Assembly (NCBI GenBank): GCA_037355855.1
Contig: CM074762.1
Coordinates: forward strand, 4,154,001 to 4,218,000
DNA length: 64,000 bases
Reading direction: 5' to 3'
Source of the DNA: Pseudo-nitzschia pungens
Taxonomy: Eukaryota > Bacillariophyta > Bacillariophyceae > Bacillariales > Bacillariaceae
Positions within the stretch are counted from its first letter, which is position 1; every line of letters begins with the position of its first letter. Of the stretch, positions 56,505 through 64,000 are shown in pieces. The position numbers and the translations under genes are program-made. The notes beneath the pieces were generated by a model. That model made no database searches and had not been told where the DNA came from. It was given only the letters and a program-made list of their open reading frames with translations.

Positions 56505-57243
56505 TATCTATTAAGTTTGAATTAGTTACACAAGTTCTGTTATCTGTTAATTTCAGTGTGGAAATGAGCAAGAATGATTGCTCCAGTTCCTCCAGTTTTT
56601 CCACTGGAAATTTGCTGTTCTCGTGATAACTCATGTTAACTCGTGTTGTAACTGATTCTTCCCCCAAGCTTGTTCAGTGGTGAGAGTTGTTTCTCTCTTT
56701 AGTTCCCGGGAATCCTGTGGTTCCCCAGAGTTGTTTCTGTTTTTATTTCGTGGGAATCGATTCCCGTGGTTCTCTGGCGTTGCTTCTCTATTAAGCACTC
56801 GCTGGGCCGGTCCCACTTCCCGTTTCCCGTGGGATTCGTGGTGGTTAAGTATTCAATATATACCTCTCCGGATACCCCTATATTTCGGTTTTGGTTGGCA
56901 TCCCCTCTGTGGTCTGTCCATCCACTCAGTGTTGGTCCAATTAGTCCACTCACTGGATTTTGTGTCATGTTTTTGACACTTGTTTTATTCGATTATTCCT
57001 TTTGTTGACCATGGTCCTGTTTAGGTCCTTAGGTGTCTCTGTTGTTGCTGCTGCTCCATCTAATGGCGCCAACTGCTACTGGGATTAGTGTTCCTTAGTG
57101 CTGCAGACACTGGAATGTCTTTCTCCCTGTCTTTGCTTCTCTGCGCCTCCATTTTTTGGCAGTCTTTCGATCTCGTTGGCTTTTTCGGTCGATCGATCTC
57201 TTTCTGCTCATGGTTGTCAGCGCTCAGCTTGATTTTAAAATCA
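56505..57243 (-). other. Gypsy leader, copy 3
   Basis: Aligns with 4945-5675. The 14-bp palindrome TGATTTTAAAATCA abuts the 5' LTR (57230-57243) as in copy 1. Confidence 0.75.
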
Positions 57244-57422
57244 TGCCATACCCCGGGTCTACTAGTGAATAGAATAGTAGTGATATGCAAATTGTGAGCT
57301 CTATCAATTAGTCTATTGCTATTGCTTCCAACCGGCAGTCTCTTATCCCTTTTAATCGGCGATACAGAGACTCGCTGATTCCAATCACAAGTGGACTCGT
57401 GACTGTATTCCGGTGCACGGCA
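57244..57422 (-). repeat. 5' LTR of gypsy copy 3
   Basis: 179 bp, TGCC...GGCA, pair of 40871-41049. Confidence 0.92.
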
Positions 57423-58224
57423 ACAGGACCCAACACGACCTATTTCAAGCTATTTTGAAAAAATGCATACCTAAAATACGCAACGCGCAATGTTTACCTT
57501 TATTTTCTCGAGGTTTCGTCAATGTTTTTCTCAACCCCCCATCTCACGACAAAAATCCCCATGTATCCCTGTAGTAGCGCTACTATGCTACCATACCGTG
57601 CTACCCTATTATGCTACTGTCAGGGTACGGTCAATGTGTACAATAAATAAGATTACTACCTCCTCTGTTCCGAAATAACTGTTCGATGACCGAAACACGT
57701 GCATTCCAAACTAACTGTTCGTTTGTGTAGAAAATATATAGAAGTTGTACCACAGAATTAAAATAGGTGTTCATCAAAATCACCGTGCAAAAAACACACA
57801 CAAACGAAAATACCACTATGTTTAGCGTACGATGAGAAAAAATAGGCTATCTTTAGATGATAAAACGAAAGGCAAGAACACTCTTCTGCTTAATATAAAT
57901 AAAACACATTAAAAAAGCTCTCAGTCTCAACTTTAAAGGGGAACTTTCCGGAGGTTCAAACGACTGGTGGAAGCCTTTCAACCGGTAAAATCACATTTTT
58001 AGGGCAATAACCGCTATATTTGAGTCCCAATGAAAGGAAGACCAATTCTCTTGGTGTAAATAGTAGTGTTTGGCCAACATAAAGAGTTGCTGATGGAGAG
58101 TTCAACGCAAAAAGAATGGTTGCTGAAGGTTGGAAACTGATCAATAGACAAGCTTGTATGTGCACAACGAACAGTTATTTTGGAACAGAGGAAGTATAAC
58201 CGGATACCCAGCCCCTGCAGTGAT
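57423..58224. repeat. Repeat R, right part, with MITE inserted
   Basis: Continues the R copy broken at 40870. The MITE at 57659-58194 splits it again; compare 29785-29808 for the empty site. Confidence 0.8.
57659..58194. mobile_element. Tc1/mariner-like MITE in repeat R
   Basis: 536 bp; ends CCTCCTCTGTTCCGAAATAA and the complement of CTTCCTCTGTTCCAAAATAA; TA at 57657-57658 and 58195-58196. The uninterrupted R at 29795-29806 shows a single TA at this place. Confidence 0.9.
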
Positions 58225-58650
58225 AGCGTTGTAGCGTGGTGCTGTAGCATAGTGCTGTAGCATAGTGCTGTAGCATAGTGCTGTAGCGCTGTATCCCTGT
58301 AATGCTGTAGCGCTGTAGTAGCATTGTATCCCTGTATCCCTGTATCGCACGCTGTAGTGCACGCTGTATTGCACACTGTAGGGCTGCTGTAGGGCTGCTG
58401 TAGGGCTGCTGTAGGGCTGTAGCGCTGTATCCCTGTATCCCTGCAGCGCTGTATCCCTGTATCCCTGTAGCGCTGTAGCGCTGTAGCACTGTAGCACTGT
58501 AGCACTGTAGCACTGAAGCACTGAAGCACTGAAGCACTGAAGCACCAATGTAGCGCTGTATCTCTGTAGCACTGAAGCACTGAAGCACTGAAGCACTGAA
58601 GCACTGAAGCACCAATGTAGCGCTGTAGCGCTGTATCTCTGTAGCATAGC
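58225..58650. repeat. Minisatellite of gctgtagc / actgaagc words
   Basis: Mixed 8- to 15-bp units (gctgtagcgctgtatccct, actgaagcactgaagc). On both sides stands the same piece of repeat R ending cagcccctgcagtgata (58200 and 58750), so the array grew inside a local duplication. Frames across it are artefacts. Confidence 0.88.
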
Positions 58651-58759
58651 GCTGTAAACAAGATATTTGGTATGCTACCATACCATCCTACCTTATTATG
58701 CTACCGTTGGGGTATGGTCAATGTGTACAATAAGTATTATAACTGGATACCCAGCCCCT

Positions 58760-59070
58760 GCAGTGATAAGGGAGCAAGTTGCACTATTACTGCGGCTTGA
58801 CAAAAGTGGTGGCAAAGACTCCAGAAGTGTGATGGGAAAGAATAATATCCTAAATCAGGACAATATGAGTGCCAGGAAGAAACTACTAGAGATGAATGGA
58901 AAATTGTCAAGCACCAAGCACACCAGGCACATCATCATCTGGTACTTTGTGATCACTGATTGCATCAAGAATCGTGAGGTACCAGTGCAATACTACCCTA
59001 CTGGAAACATGCTTGTGGACTACTTCATCAAGCCTTTACAAGAAGGATCACAGTTTTGCAGATTCTAGAA
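58760..59070 (+). pseudogene. Copia RNase H C-terminal fragment
   Basis: QDNMSARKKLLEMNGK, TKHTRHIIIWYFVITDCI, EVPVQYYPTGNMLVDYFIKPLQ: the end of a copia RNase H, continuing the piece at 40470-40850. It stops at 59068. Confidence 0.85.
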
Positions 59071-59150
59071 CATGATCATGGGCATAACCAAAAAAGAGCT
59101 TGTTGAGTACCACCAGCAGTATGCTGCACAGAAGACAAGCGCATAAAACT

Positions 59151-60106
59151 ATCCAACAATGTCAAAGTCAAATTTGCTCACCTACTGGGACACATGACTG
59201 GTATATTTGTTTATAATGATATACTATAACAACATGGGATAGAACATATGGTGATGCCATGATGGACAGGAGGAGCCTCACAAAACATTGATGCCGTCAT
59301 GTAATGTCATATTGTTATTTTGTAACCAGGCACCACCAGAGCCATTCCACGTGGTCGTAATATAGGAACTGATGAGTGCTATCAATCTCAACTAGAAACC
59401 TCATAATTGAATTACTTGTATCCAACCAACAGAGTTAATTGTGCTCTTTAAGGTTTCGTAGTCGATTCACTACTGATATCAATAGTTAGCGGCAAGTTCC
59501 TTCAGATTTTCGAGCTCACCAAGTGGAATTTTGAACACAACTCAAAGATAGAAAGCACGTAGTCTTTGGTAGCGTAAGTACCTGCCCTGCCGCTTCCGTC
59601 CGATGTCACGACTGTATGCATGACTCTGCTTTCATTCTCATTGAGTCACATGCTGTAACCCGATTCGAAATGCGAGGTAGGTCCAAAATGGGATGGATGT
59701 CTTCCGAGCGATTGAAAAGGTTGGGAGTAGATCGGGCGAGACCAGCAGAAAAGTTGTCGTTCTTGACTGTGGGCAAATCGGCAAACGCTGATACTCTCGC
59801 TACACGTACCCTTAGATTATGAGAAGAAGACTTCGTGTAACAGTCGGAGTAAAATTCTTGCTAGTTCAAGAAACCTGAAGCAACCCTGTTCAACAATTAC
59901 AAAATGATAGTATGAGTGAAACCGATATCGACGCGTGCGTGGTTTTGTCAATCACTTCCTGTTCTTGCAATGTTTAATTGGTTTCCGGGGTGAATCGTAT
60001 CCTAAGAATGATCTCAATGAAGAAGGTGACTAGGGTTGGAGATTAAGTTTCATTCTCTATCTGTGTATTTCCGACGGAACAGTATTTTCCGTGCTTTGCA
60101 GTTTCA
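59151..60106. other. Copia tail and unassigned intergenic DNA
   Basis: 59100-59450 is probably copia 3' sequence. A 68-codon frame at 59616-59822 has no motif. Nothing else is supported. Confidence 0.5.
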
Positions 60107-60879
60107 CTATGATGCTTTAGCTCCGACGGCACCCTCTGCTCTCTTTTTTCGGACGTCCCAATTGAAGATTCGCGTCATGCTTACTTCCGATGTAACAATT
60201 TGATCTCGAACAAAGGCTAGGTCATCCTTGACCAGTTTGGATTCTTTTTGACATGTTTCCAGATTCTGAGACAAAAAGTCTATGGCTTCCTGGTATGTGT
60301 ACTCCAACATGACATTTGCCCCGAGCCATAAATTCACGATTCCGACCGACGTGTCGACTTCGGCCTTTCCATAGACATTGTCGGCTAAATTATAGCGGGT
60401 CGTAACTGTCTCTCCAGAACCTTGCTTAGACTGCAAATTCTTAATGAGTGCAAGGGATTTCTCAATATCGGGAATTTTTAATTCGTAATTTTGTTCTAAG
60501 AAAATAAATGAAAAGCAAAAGGAGGATCAGTATGTACTGGTACAAGTATCGAAATCCCGGCATGGCAAATTATTCAATGAAGAGTGGACAACCTTTGAAA
60601 CGCAAACTACACGTATTCATCTCGCAACGTACTTTTTTGGGACAGACTGGTTTCAAAGGTCTTGAATTTGGAATGCAATTCCGAGTAGGCTCCGATCAAC
60701 AATTCCGCAGATGACGGCGGGCTGAAAGAATTGGCAAAAGCGTCTACGTCATCAATGAATTTCACAAGAGGAATGCCCCGATCACTCTCGCCCTCTGTGA
60801 TGGAGAGCAAACTCAAATTTTCGACACTGGCAGTCTCATTGTCGCCGATAGAGGTGTTGGCTTCATCTTCGGTGGACAT
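60107..60879 (-). CDS. PFD3: Prefoldin subunit 3, two exons (211 aa)
   Basis: Alpha-type subunit of the hexameric prefoldin chaperone that passes nascent actin and tubulin to the CCT chaperonin in the cytosol. Exon 1 is 60879-60633 and exon 2 is 60495-60107; the 137-bp intron (GTACGT...TTAG) joins LSQK to KQNYELKIPDIEKSL in phase 1. Family features: KFIDDVDAF near the start of the first coiled-coil helix; NLADNVYGKAEV and VNLWLGANVMLEY of the beta-hairpin centre; second helix with LVKDDLAFVRDQIVTSEVSM; and the subunit-3 signature ARIYNWDV-like TRIFNWDVRKK at the end. The N-terminal ~35 residues are a variable acidic tail. Length is usual for the family. Confidence 0.93.
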
Positions 60880-61732
60880 TTTTGTGGTTATGGATTCCAG
60901 CTGTCGCTTCTGTTGTTGTCTTTGTTGTTAAATAGAAGAGCTACCGGTACAAACAGAGAAGTATTTGTGACGAGTTGCTCCGATGCGATCAAGTTCGATA
61001 ATAACATGACCTATCATCAAAACGACAAACCAACTAAGATTAATCTTTGCTCTCTGCTGTCTCCGGAAAAAGGGTGCGGAGGAGGACTCTCACGAGGACC
61101 GAGAACATGGATGCTTAAAATGGGGTGCAGGGCACATACAAGCACACAGCACAGCAAAAAGGTGCCATTGGAATTAATTTTTGGGGGAAGCAAACAATTT
61201 TGAGAGCAACGTTTAGTTTTTTGTGATGAAAAAGTCTAAAAAAAAAATCGTAGACCTTACTTGTAAGGTTAACTTACCCTTACTTCGTAAAAATTACTTC
61301 GTAGAAATTACGAAGTGATCGTACGAAGTACGAAGTAATAAATTGGAGTAAAATTTTCGTATCGTACCGTACGGGATAAGTTCCACTAATAATGCGTACA
61401 AAGTTTTCGACATCGACTACGAATACTGGTACGTACTTCCCGGTAGCAACATTCCAAAAGAGGGCATTCGACACCTTCCCTCAAAGTTGGAAAATGATAT
61501 GATTCAGAAAAGTGATGGCTGACCCAAATTTTTGACATCGGTGATCATTACAGACGCGAGACGCAACGTGAGGTTTCTCTTCCACCTTCGACAAACTGAA
61601 TCGAAGCATTGTCGTCTCGAATCTCCAACGCGATTTGAACTTTGAAAACGATCGAAACATATATCATACGGTACTGCTTGTGCTGTTGGGTTACCCATTC
61701 CCACTCCCCGAGGGCTGCCAAGGAACTGAACA
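60880..61732. other. Intergenic between divergent prefoldin and DUF1279 genes
   Basis: Probably both promoters. 61250-61440 is rich in acttcgta, gtaaggtt and gtacg words like the other host intergenic regions. Confidence 0.55.
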
Positions 61733-62413
61733 ATGATACGCTCTGCGTTTACAAAATGCACCGAAAATGGTGTCGATAGATTGGCCCGTTTCGGCCAGCT
61801 ACGAATGTCGACCCTTACCGCAACGTCCCTATCCGGTCGTGGTGAGCTTGGATTTGGCAGTCCGAATGCGACAAAGAACAATTATTTCGGCGTTACCCGT
61901 GTTAAGATTGGCTACGATGATAATGCATCTTTTTCCATTAATCGCAGGTGGTACACGCCCATGACCAAGGAGGAGGAGGAGATTGAGAAGGCCCGCGTGT
62001 CGCACTTATCTCCCGAAGCGAAGGAAGAAGAACTCCGAAAGCTGAATCGAGAGATTGCCAAGTTAGAAACATTGAGAGGGATTAATACGGGAGAACTTTA
62101 TACCTGGAGCGGTCGTTACAAGGCGCTGGTAAAGAATTATGGTCTCCCTCTCTTTGTTTACTATTGGACCCTGTGGGCGACGATGGGAGGTATCGTCTAC
62201 CTTGGAATTGATTTCGGTGGACTAGACGCGATCGCCTTGTTGGAGCGAATCGATGCCAATACGGGGTGGGCCGTTAGCGATAAAGTGGATCCTCAACTAG
62301 GAAAAATGGGGGTAGCATTGATTCTAAACGAATGCTTGGAACCTGTGCGAGTTCCGTTCGTTGTGGTAACATTGAAACCAGTAATGGACATCGTCAGCCC
62401 TCCAAAGTACTAG
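61733..62413 (+). CDS. DUF1279 / FAM210-type protein, probably mitochondrial (226 aa)
   Basis: The N-terminal ~70 residues are Arg/Ser/Thr-rich with few acids, consistent with a mitochondrial presequence. A short coiled coil follows (EEEEIEKARVSHLSPEAKEEELRKLNREIAKLE). The DUF1279 core is in the C-terminal half: YKALVKNYGLPLFVYYWTLW, a membrane segment, GIDFGGLDAIALL, then KMGVALILNECLEPVRVPF, the EP-x-R-x-P-x motif typical of the domain. FAM210 proteins act in the mitochondrial inner membrane; the exact role here is not known. Single exon; start at 61733 gives the full presequence. The next gene, prohibitin, is convergent. Confidence 0.85.
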   Translation: MIRSAFTKCTENGVDRLARFGQLRMSTLTATSLSGRGELGFGSPNATKNNYFGVTRVKIGYDDNASFSINRRWYTPMTKEEEEIEKARVSHLSPEAKEEELRKLNREIAKLETLRGINTGELYTWSGRYKALVKNYGLPLFVYYWTLWATMGGIVYLGIDFGGLDAIALLERIDANTGWAVSDKVDPQLGKMGVALILNECLEPVRVPFVVVTLKPVMDIVSPPKY

Positions 62414-62654
62414 GAGAAACTAGTCCATTGTGGTTCATTGTAACAAGCTCGACTTGTGGTTACTAGAGAGGGCAATTACTCATATGTTTTAATTTAATCT
62501 TGTAACAAACAACACCACATTAAGAATCAATGCATGGCGTAATCCCGAAATTAAATTATCAGAAGCAATTCTTCCATGCTGGTATTCGGCGGTGTGGCTA
62601 TCTACAATACGCTCCAAGCTTGGAGATCGCTTAGACGATGGTTTCCGCAAGGCC
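62414..62654. other. Shared 3' region of convergent genes
   Basis: 241 bp between the DUF1279 stop and the prohibitin stop. AT-rich, no further gene. Confidence 0.5.
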
Positions 62655-63503
62655 TTACTTCGCATCCAATCCCAGGAGCAAGTTGGAGCCCGATCCATTG
62701 CCTCCTGCACCTGTATTGGGGAGATAGACAACATTTCGGCTGTTGGCAAGCTTTCCTGCAATTTCCTTTGCCGCATCAATGCGTCTGACCTCGATAATAC
62801 CATTACCCGTTCTTTCCATCGCCTGAGTGATGATAGTCGCTGCCTCGGCTTCTCCCTCGGCACGAGTGACCATGGCTTGTCGTTCCTGTTCGGCTTTCTT
62901 CACGACCCATTGCTGGCGTTCGGCCTCTTGGGAAGCGACCTGCTTGGCTTCGATGGCGGACATGAATTCCCTTCCGAAAGTAAGGTGGGTGATAGCGACG
63001 TCGTCGAATTCTAAATGGAAGCTTTTGGCGCGCTTGCTCATTTCATTTCGAATGCGCTCCGAGACTTCGGCACGCTTGCTCAAGAGCTCGACGGCGTTGT
63101 ATTGGGCTACGATAGATTTCAGAACCTCGTTTCCAATGGATGGAAGAACACGCTCGTCGAAATCCGTTCCCAATTCACGGTAGATTTGGGGCAACTCGGT
63201 TTCAGTGGGTCTCCAGAGGACACGCAATTTGATGTTTACCATCTGCAAATCTTTCGTTCCGGTGACCGAAGGAATTTCACGGGGTTTAGCCCGGATATCA
63301 AAGATGATAGGACGCTGGATGACAGGGATTAAGAAATGAGTACCTTCGCCCGACACATCGGGCAAGATTCCTCCCCGCAATTGATCGAACATAACGGCCC
63401 GTTGTCCGCCATCGACGTTGTAAATACAAGAATTGATACCGAAGGCCCCAACGGAGGCCACACCCGCCAAGCGTCCGAGTCCTCTCAATGCTTGCTGAGC
63501 CAT
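62655..63503 (-). CDS. PHB1: Prohibitin 1 (282 aa)
   Basis: Forms ring complexes with prohibitin 2 in the mitochondrial inner membrane, supporting m-AAA protease control and cristae. Start MAQQALRGLGRLAG at 63503 is preferred; an ATG 21 bp upstream (63524) is in frame but adds MQRLITI, absent from the family. An N-terminal hydrophobic stretch with GINSCIYNVDGGQRAVMFD leads into the SPFH/PHB domain (RGGILPDVSGEGTHFLIP, RPIIFDIRAKPREIPS, KLRVLWRP). The coiled coil follows (AIEAKQVASQEAERQQWVVKKAEQERQA), then the family end SRNVVYLPN and a Gly/Ser tail. Single exon, usual length. Confidence 0.96.
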   Translation of the reverse strand: MAQQALRGLGRLAGVASVGAFGINSCIYNVDGGQRAVMFDQLRGGILPDVSGEGTHFLIPVIQRPIIFDIRAKPREIPSVTGTKDLQMVNIKLRVLWRPTETELPQIYRELGTDFDERVLPSIGNEVLKSIVAQYNAVELLSKRAEVSERIRNEMSKRAKSFHLEFDDVAITHLTFGREFMSAIEAKQVASQEAERQQWVVKKAEQERQAMVTRAEGEAEAATIITQAMERTGNGIIEVRRIDAAKEIAGKLANSRNVVYLPNTGAGGNGSGSNLLLGLDAK

Positions 63504-63524
63504 GATTGTTATCAGTCTTTGCAA

Positions 63525-64000
63525 TGTACCTGTTGTATTTTCTTCTCCCGGTTGGTTTCCCTGTGTTTGGAAAAGATGATAGTAAATCGACTTGTCGTAT
63601 GAATACTGTAATGCAAAACAAACCTATCTTTTTGGGGGGGTCACATCTGCTCTCCCGCAAGAGTCAGAAACAGCAGGTGTGTGGTTGGTTCGGGTTGATC
63701 AGAGAGGTGTGTTTCGAGAAAAGAAGCAAGAAGAAAGATGTGCTGTCAGCATTCTCATTCGCGAAATGTCTGTAATGCATCCGTCAAAATTGGATGCAAC
63801 ATGTAACTAGAAACGTATGGTATGACACTATCAAACATATGATATGACGGTATTGAAAATTCAGTAATACTAGTAACTTACCAGATATGAGTAATAGGTG
63901 TTGGAAATATGCCAAGTAACAATGCACGGTTTCATATGAGAGAGTACACATACTATGACCAGATGGTACCATCACAACTATCATGTGGTTAAAGAGCGAG
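63525..64000. other. Prohibitin upstream region and unassigned end of window
   Basis: Presumed promoter near 63525-63700. Beyond that AT-rich sequence with atatga/tcatat palindromic words; no gene seen. Confidence 0.5.

Larger units (their letters stand above)
40871..57422 (-). mobile_element. Ty3/gypsy retrotransposon, copy 3 (both LTRs, three nested insertions)
   Basis: Complete element from 3' LTR (40871-41049) to 5' LTR (57244-57422), interrupted by the 7-kb TIR element (41172-48250), a gag-only element (52523-55610) and a MITE (55946-56504). Removing these leaves about 5.8 kb. It sits in repeat R: the uninterrupted copy at 29573 reads ctgccacatgaccc where this one splits at gtcacgcg and acaggaccc, so the target duplication is imperfect (acgcg / acagg). 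Confidence 0.9.
38640..59150 (+). mobile_element. Decayed Ty1/copia element broken into three pieces by later insertions
   Basis: Plus-strand copia coding remnants at about 38640-39165 (RT), 40470-40850 (RT end and RNase H) and 58760-59070 (RNase H end) are in the correct order and orientation to be one element. The first gap holds a gag-only element relic, the second a repeat R copy containing gypsy copy 3. No LTRs were identified. Confidence 0.75.

Noticed and set aside
59616..59822. 68-codon plus-strand frame
   Set aside because: No motif, no homologue in the window, no clear start context.

Overview
The window looks like nuclear DNA of a diatom (Bacillariophyta, or a close photosynthetic stramenopile). 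Two host proteins carry secondary-plastid targeting starts (ASAW- and SFGF-type junctions after a signal peptide), genes have short GT-AG introns, and the transposons are mixed Ty1/copia and Ty3/gypsy types. The species cannot be named from sequence alone.

Host genes lie in three islands. 19.7-28.2 kb holds a plastid-targeted membrane protein of unknown role, an unknown two-exon protein, a plastid- or ER-routed glyoxalase I, and a NADPH oxidase/ferric reductase. 34.3-37.6 kb holds an eight-exon two-pore channel (TPC). 60.1-63.5 kb holds prefoldin subunit 3, a mitochondrial DUF1279/FAM210-type protein and prohibitin 1. Exon models were built by hand from GT-AG sites and reading phase; every proposed junction keeps the frame. 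The islands hold unrelated housekeeping or signalling genes and no operon-like pathway is evident.

The rest is layered mobile DNA. There are three copies of one minus-strand Ty3/gypsy family (1-5868, cut by the window edge; 29809-33873, decayed; 40871-57422, bounded by two LTRs). There are three copies of a small LTR element that carries only a gag gene (1145-3478, 39166-40184, 52523-55610), copia debris (17613-17840, 38640-59150), and Tc1/mariner-like MITEs with TA duplications. From 38.6 to 59.1 kb the elements are nested: copia, then gypsy, then both a gag-only element and a 7-kb terminal-inverted-repeat element.

The most unusual feature is that 7.1-kb element, present twice (9983-17073 and 41172-48250). 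It has 24-bp inverted termini, a TT target duplication, helically spaced subterminal motifs, one short conserved ORF of unknown family, a large minisatellite with a roughly 35-bp unit, internal inverted repeats, and a 181-bp satellite organised in 362-bp dimers. It appears to be a transposon that carries and disperses satellite DNA.
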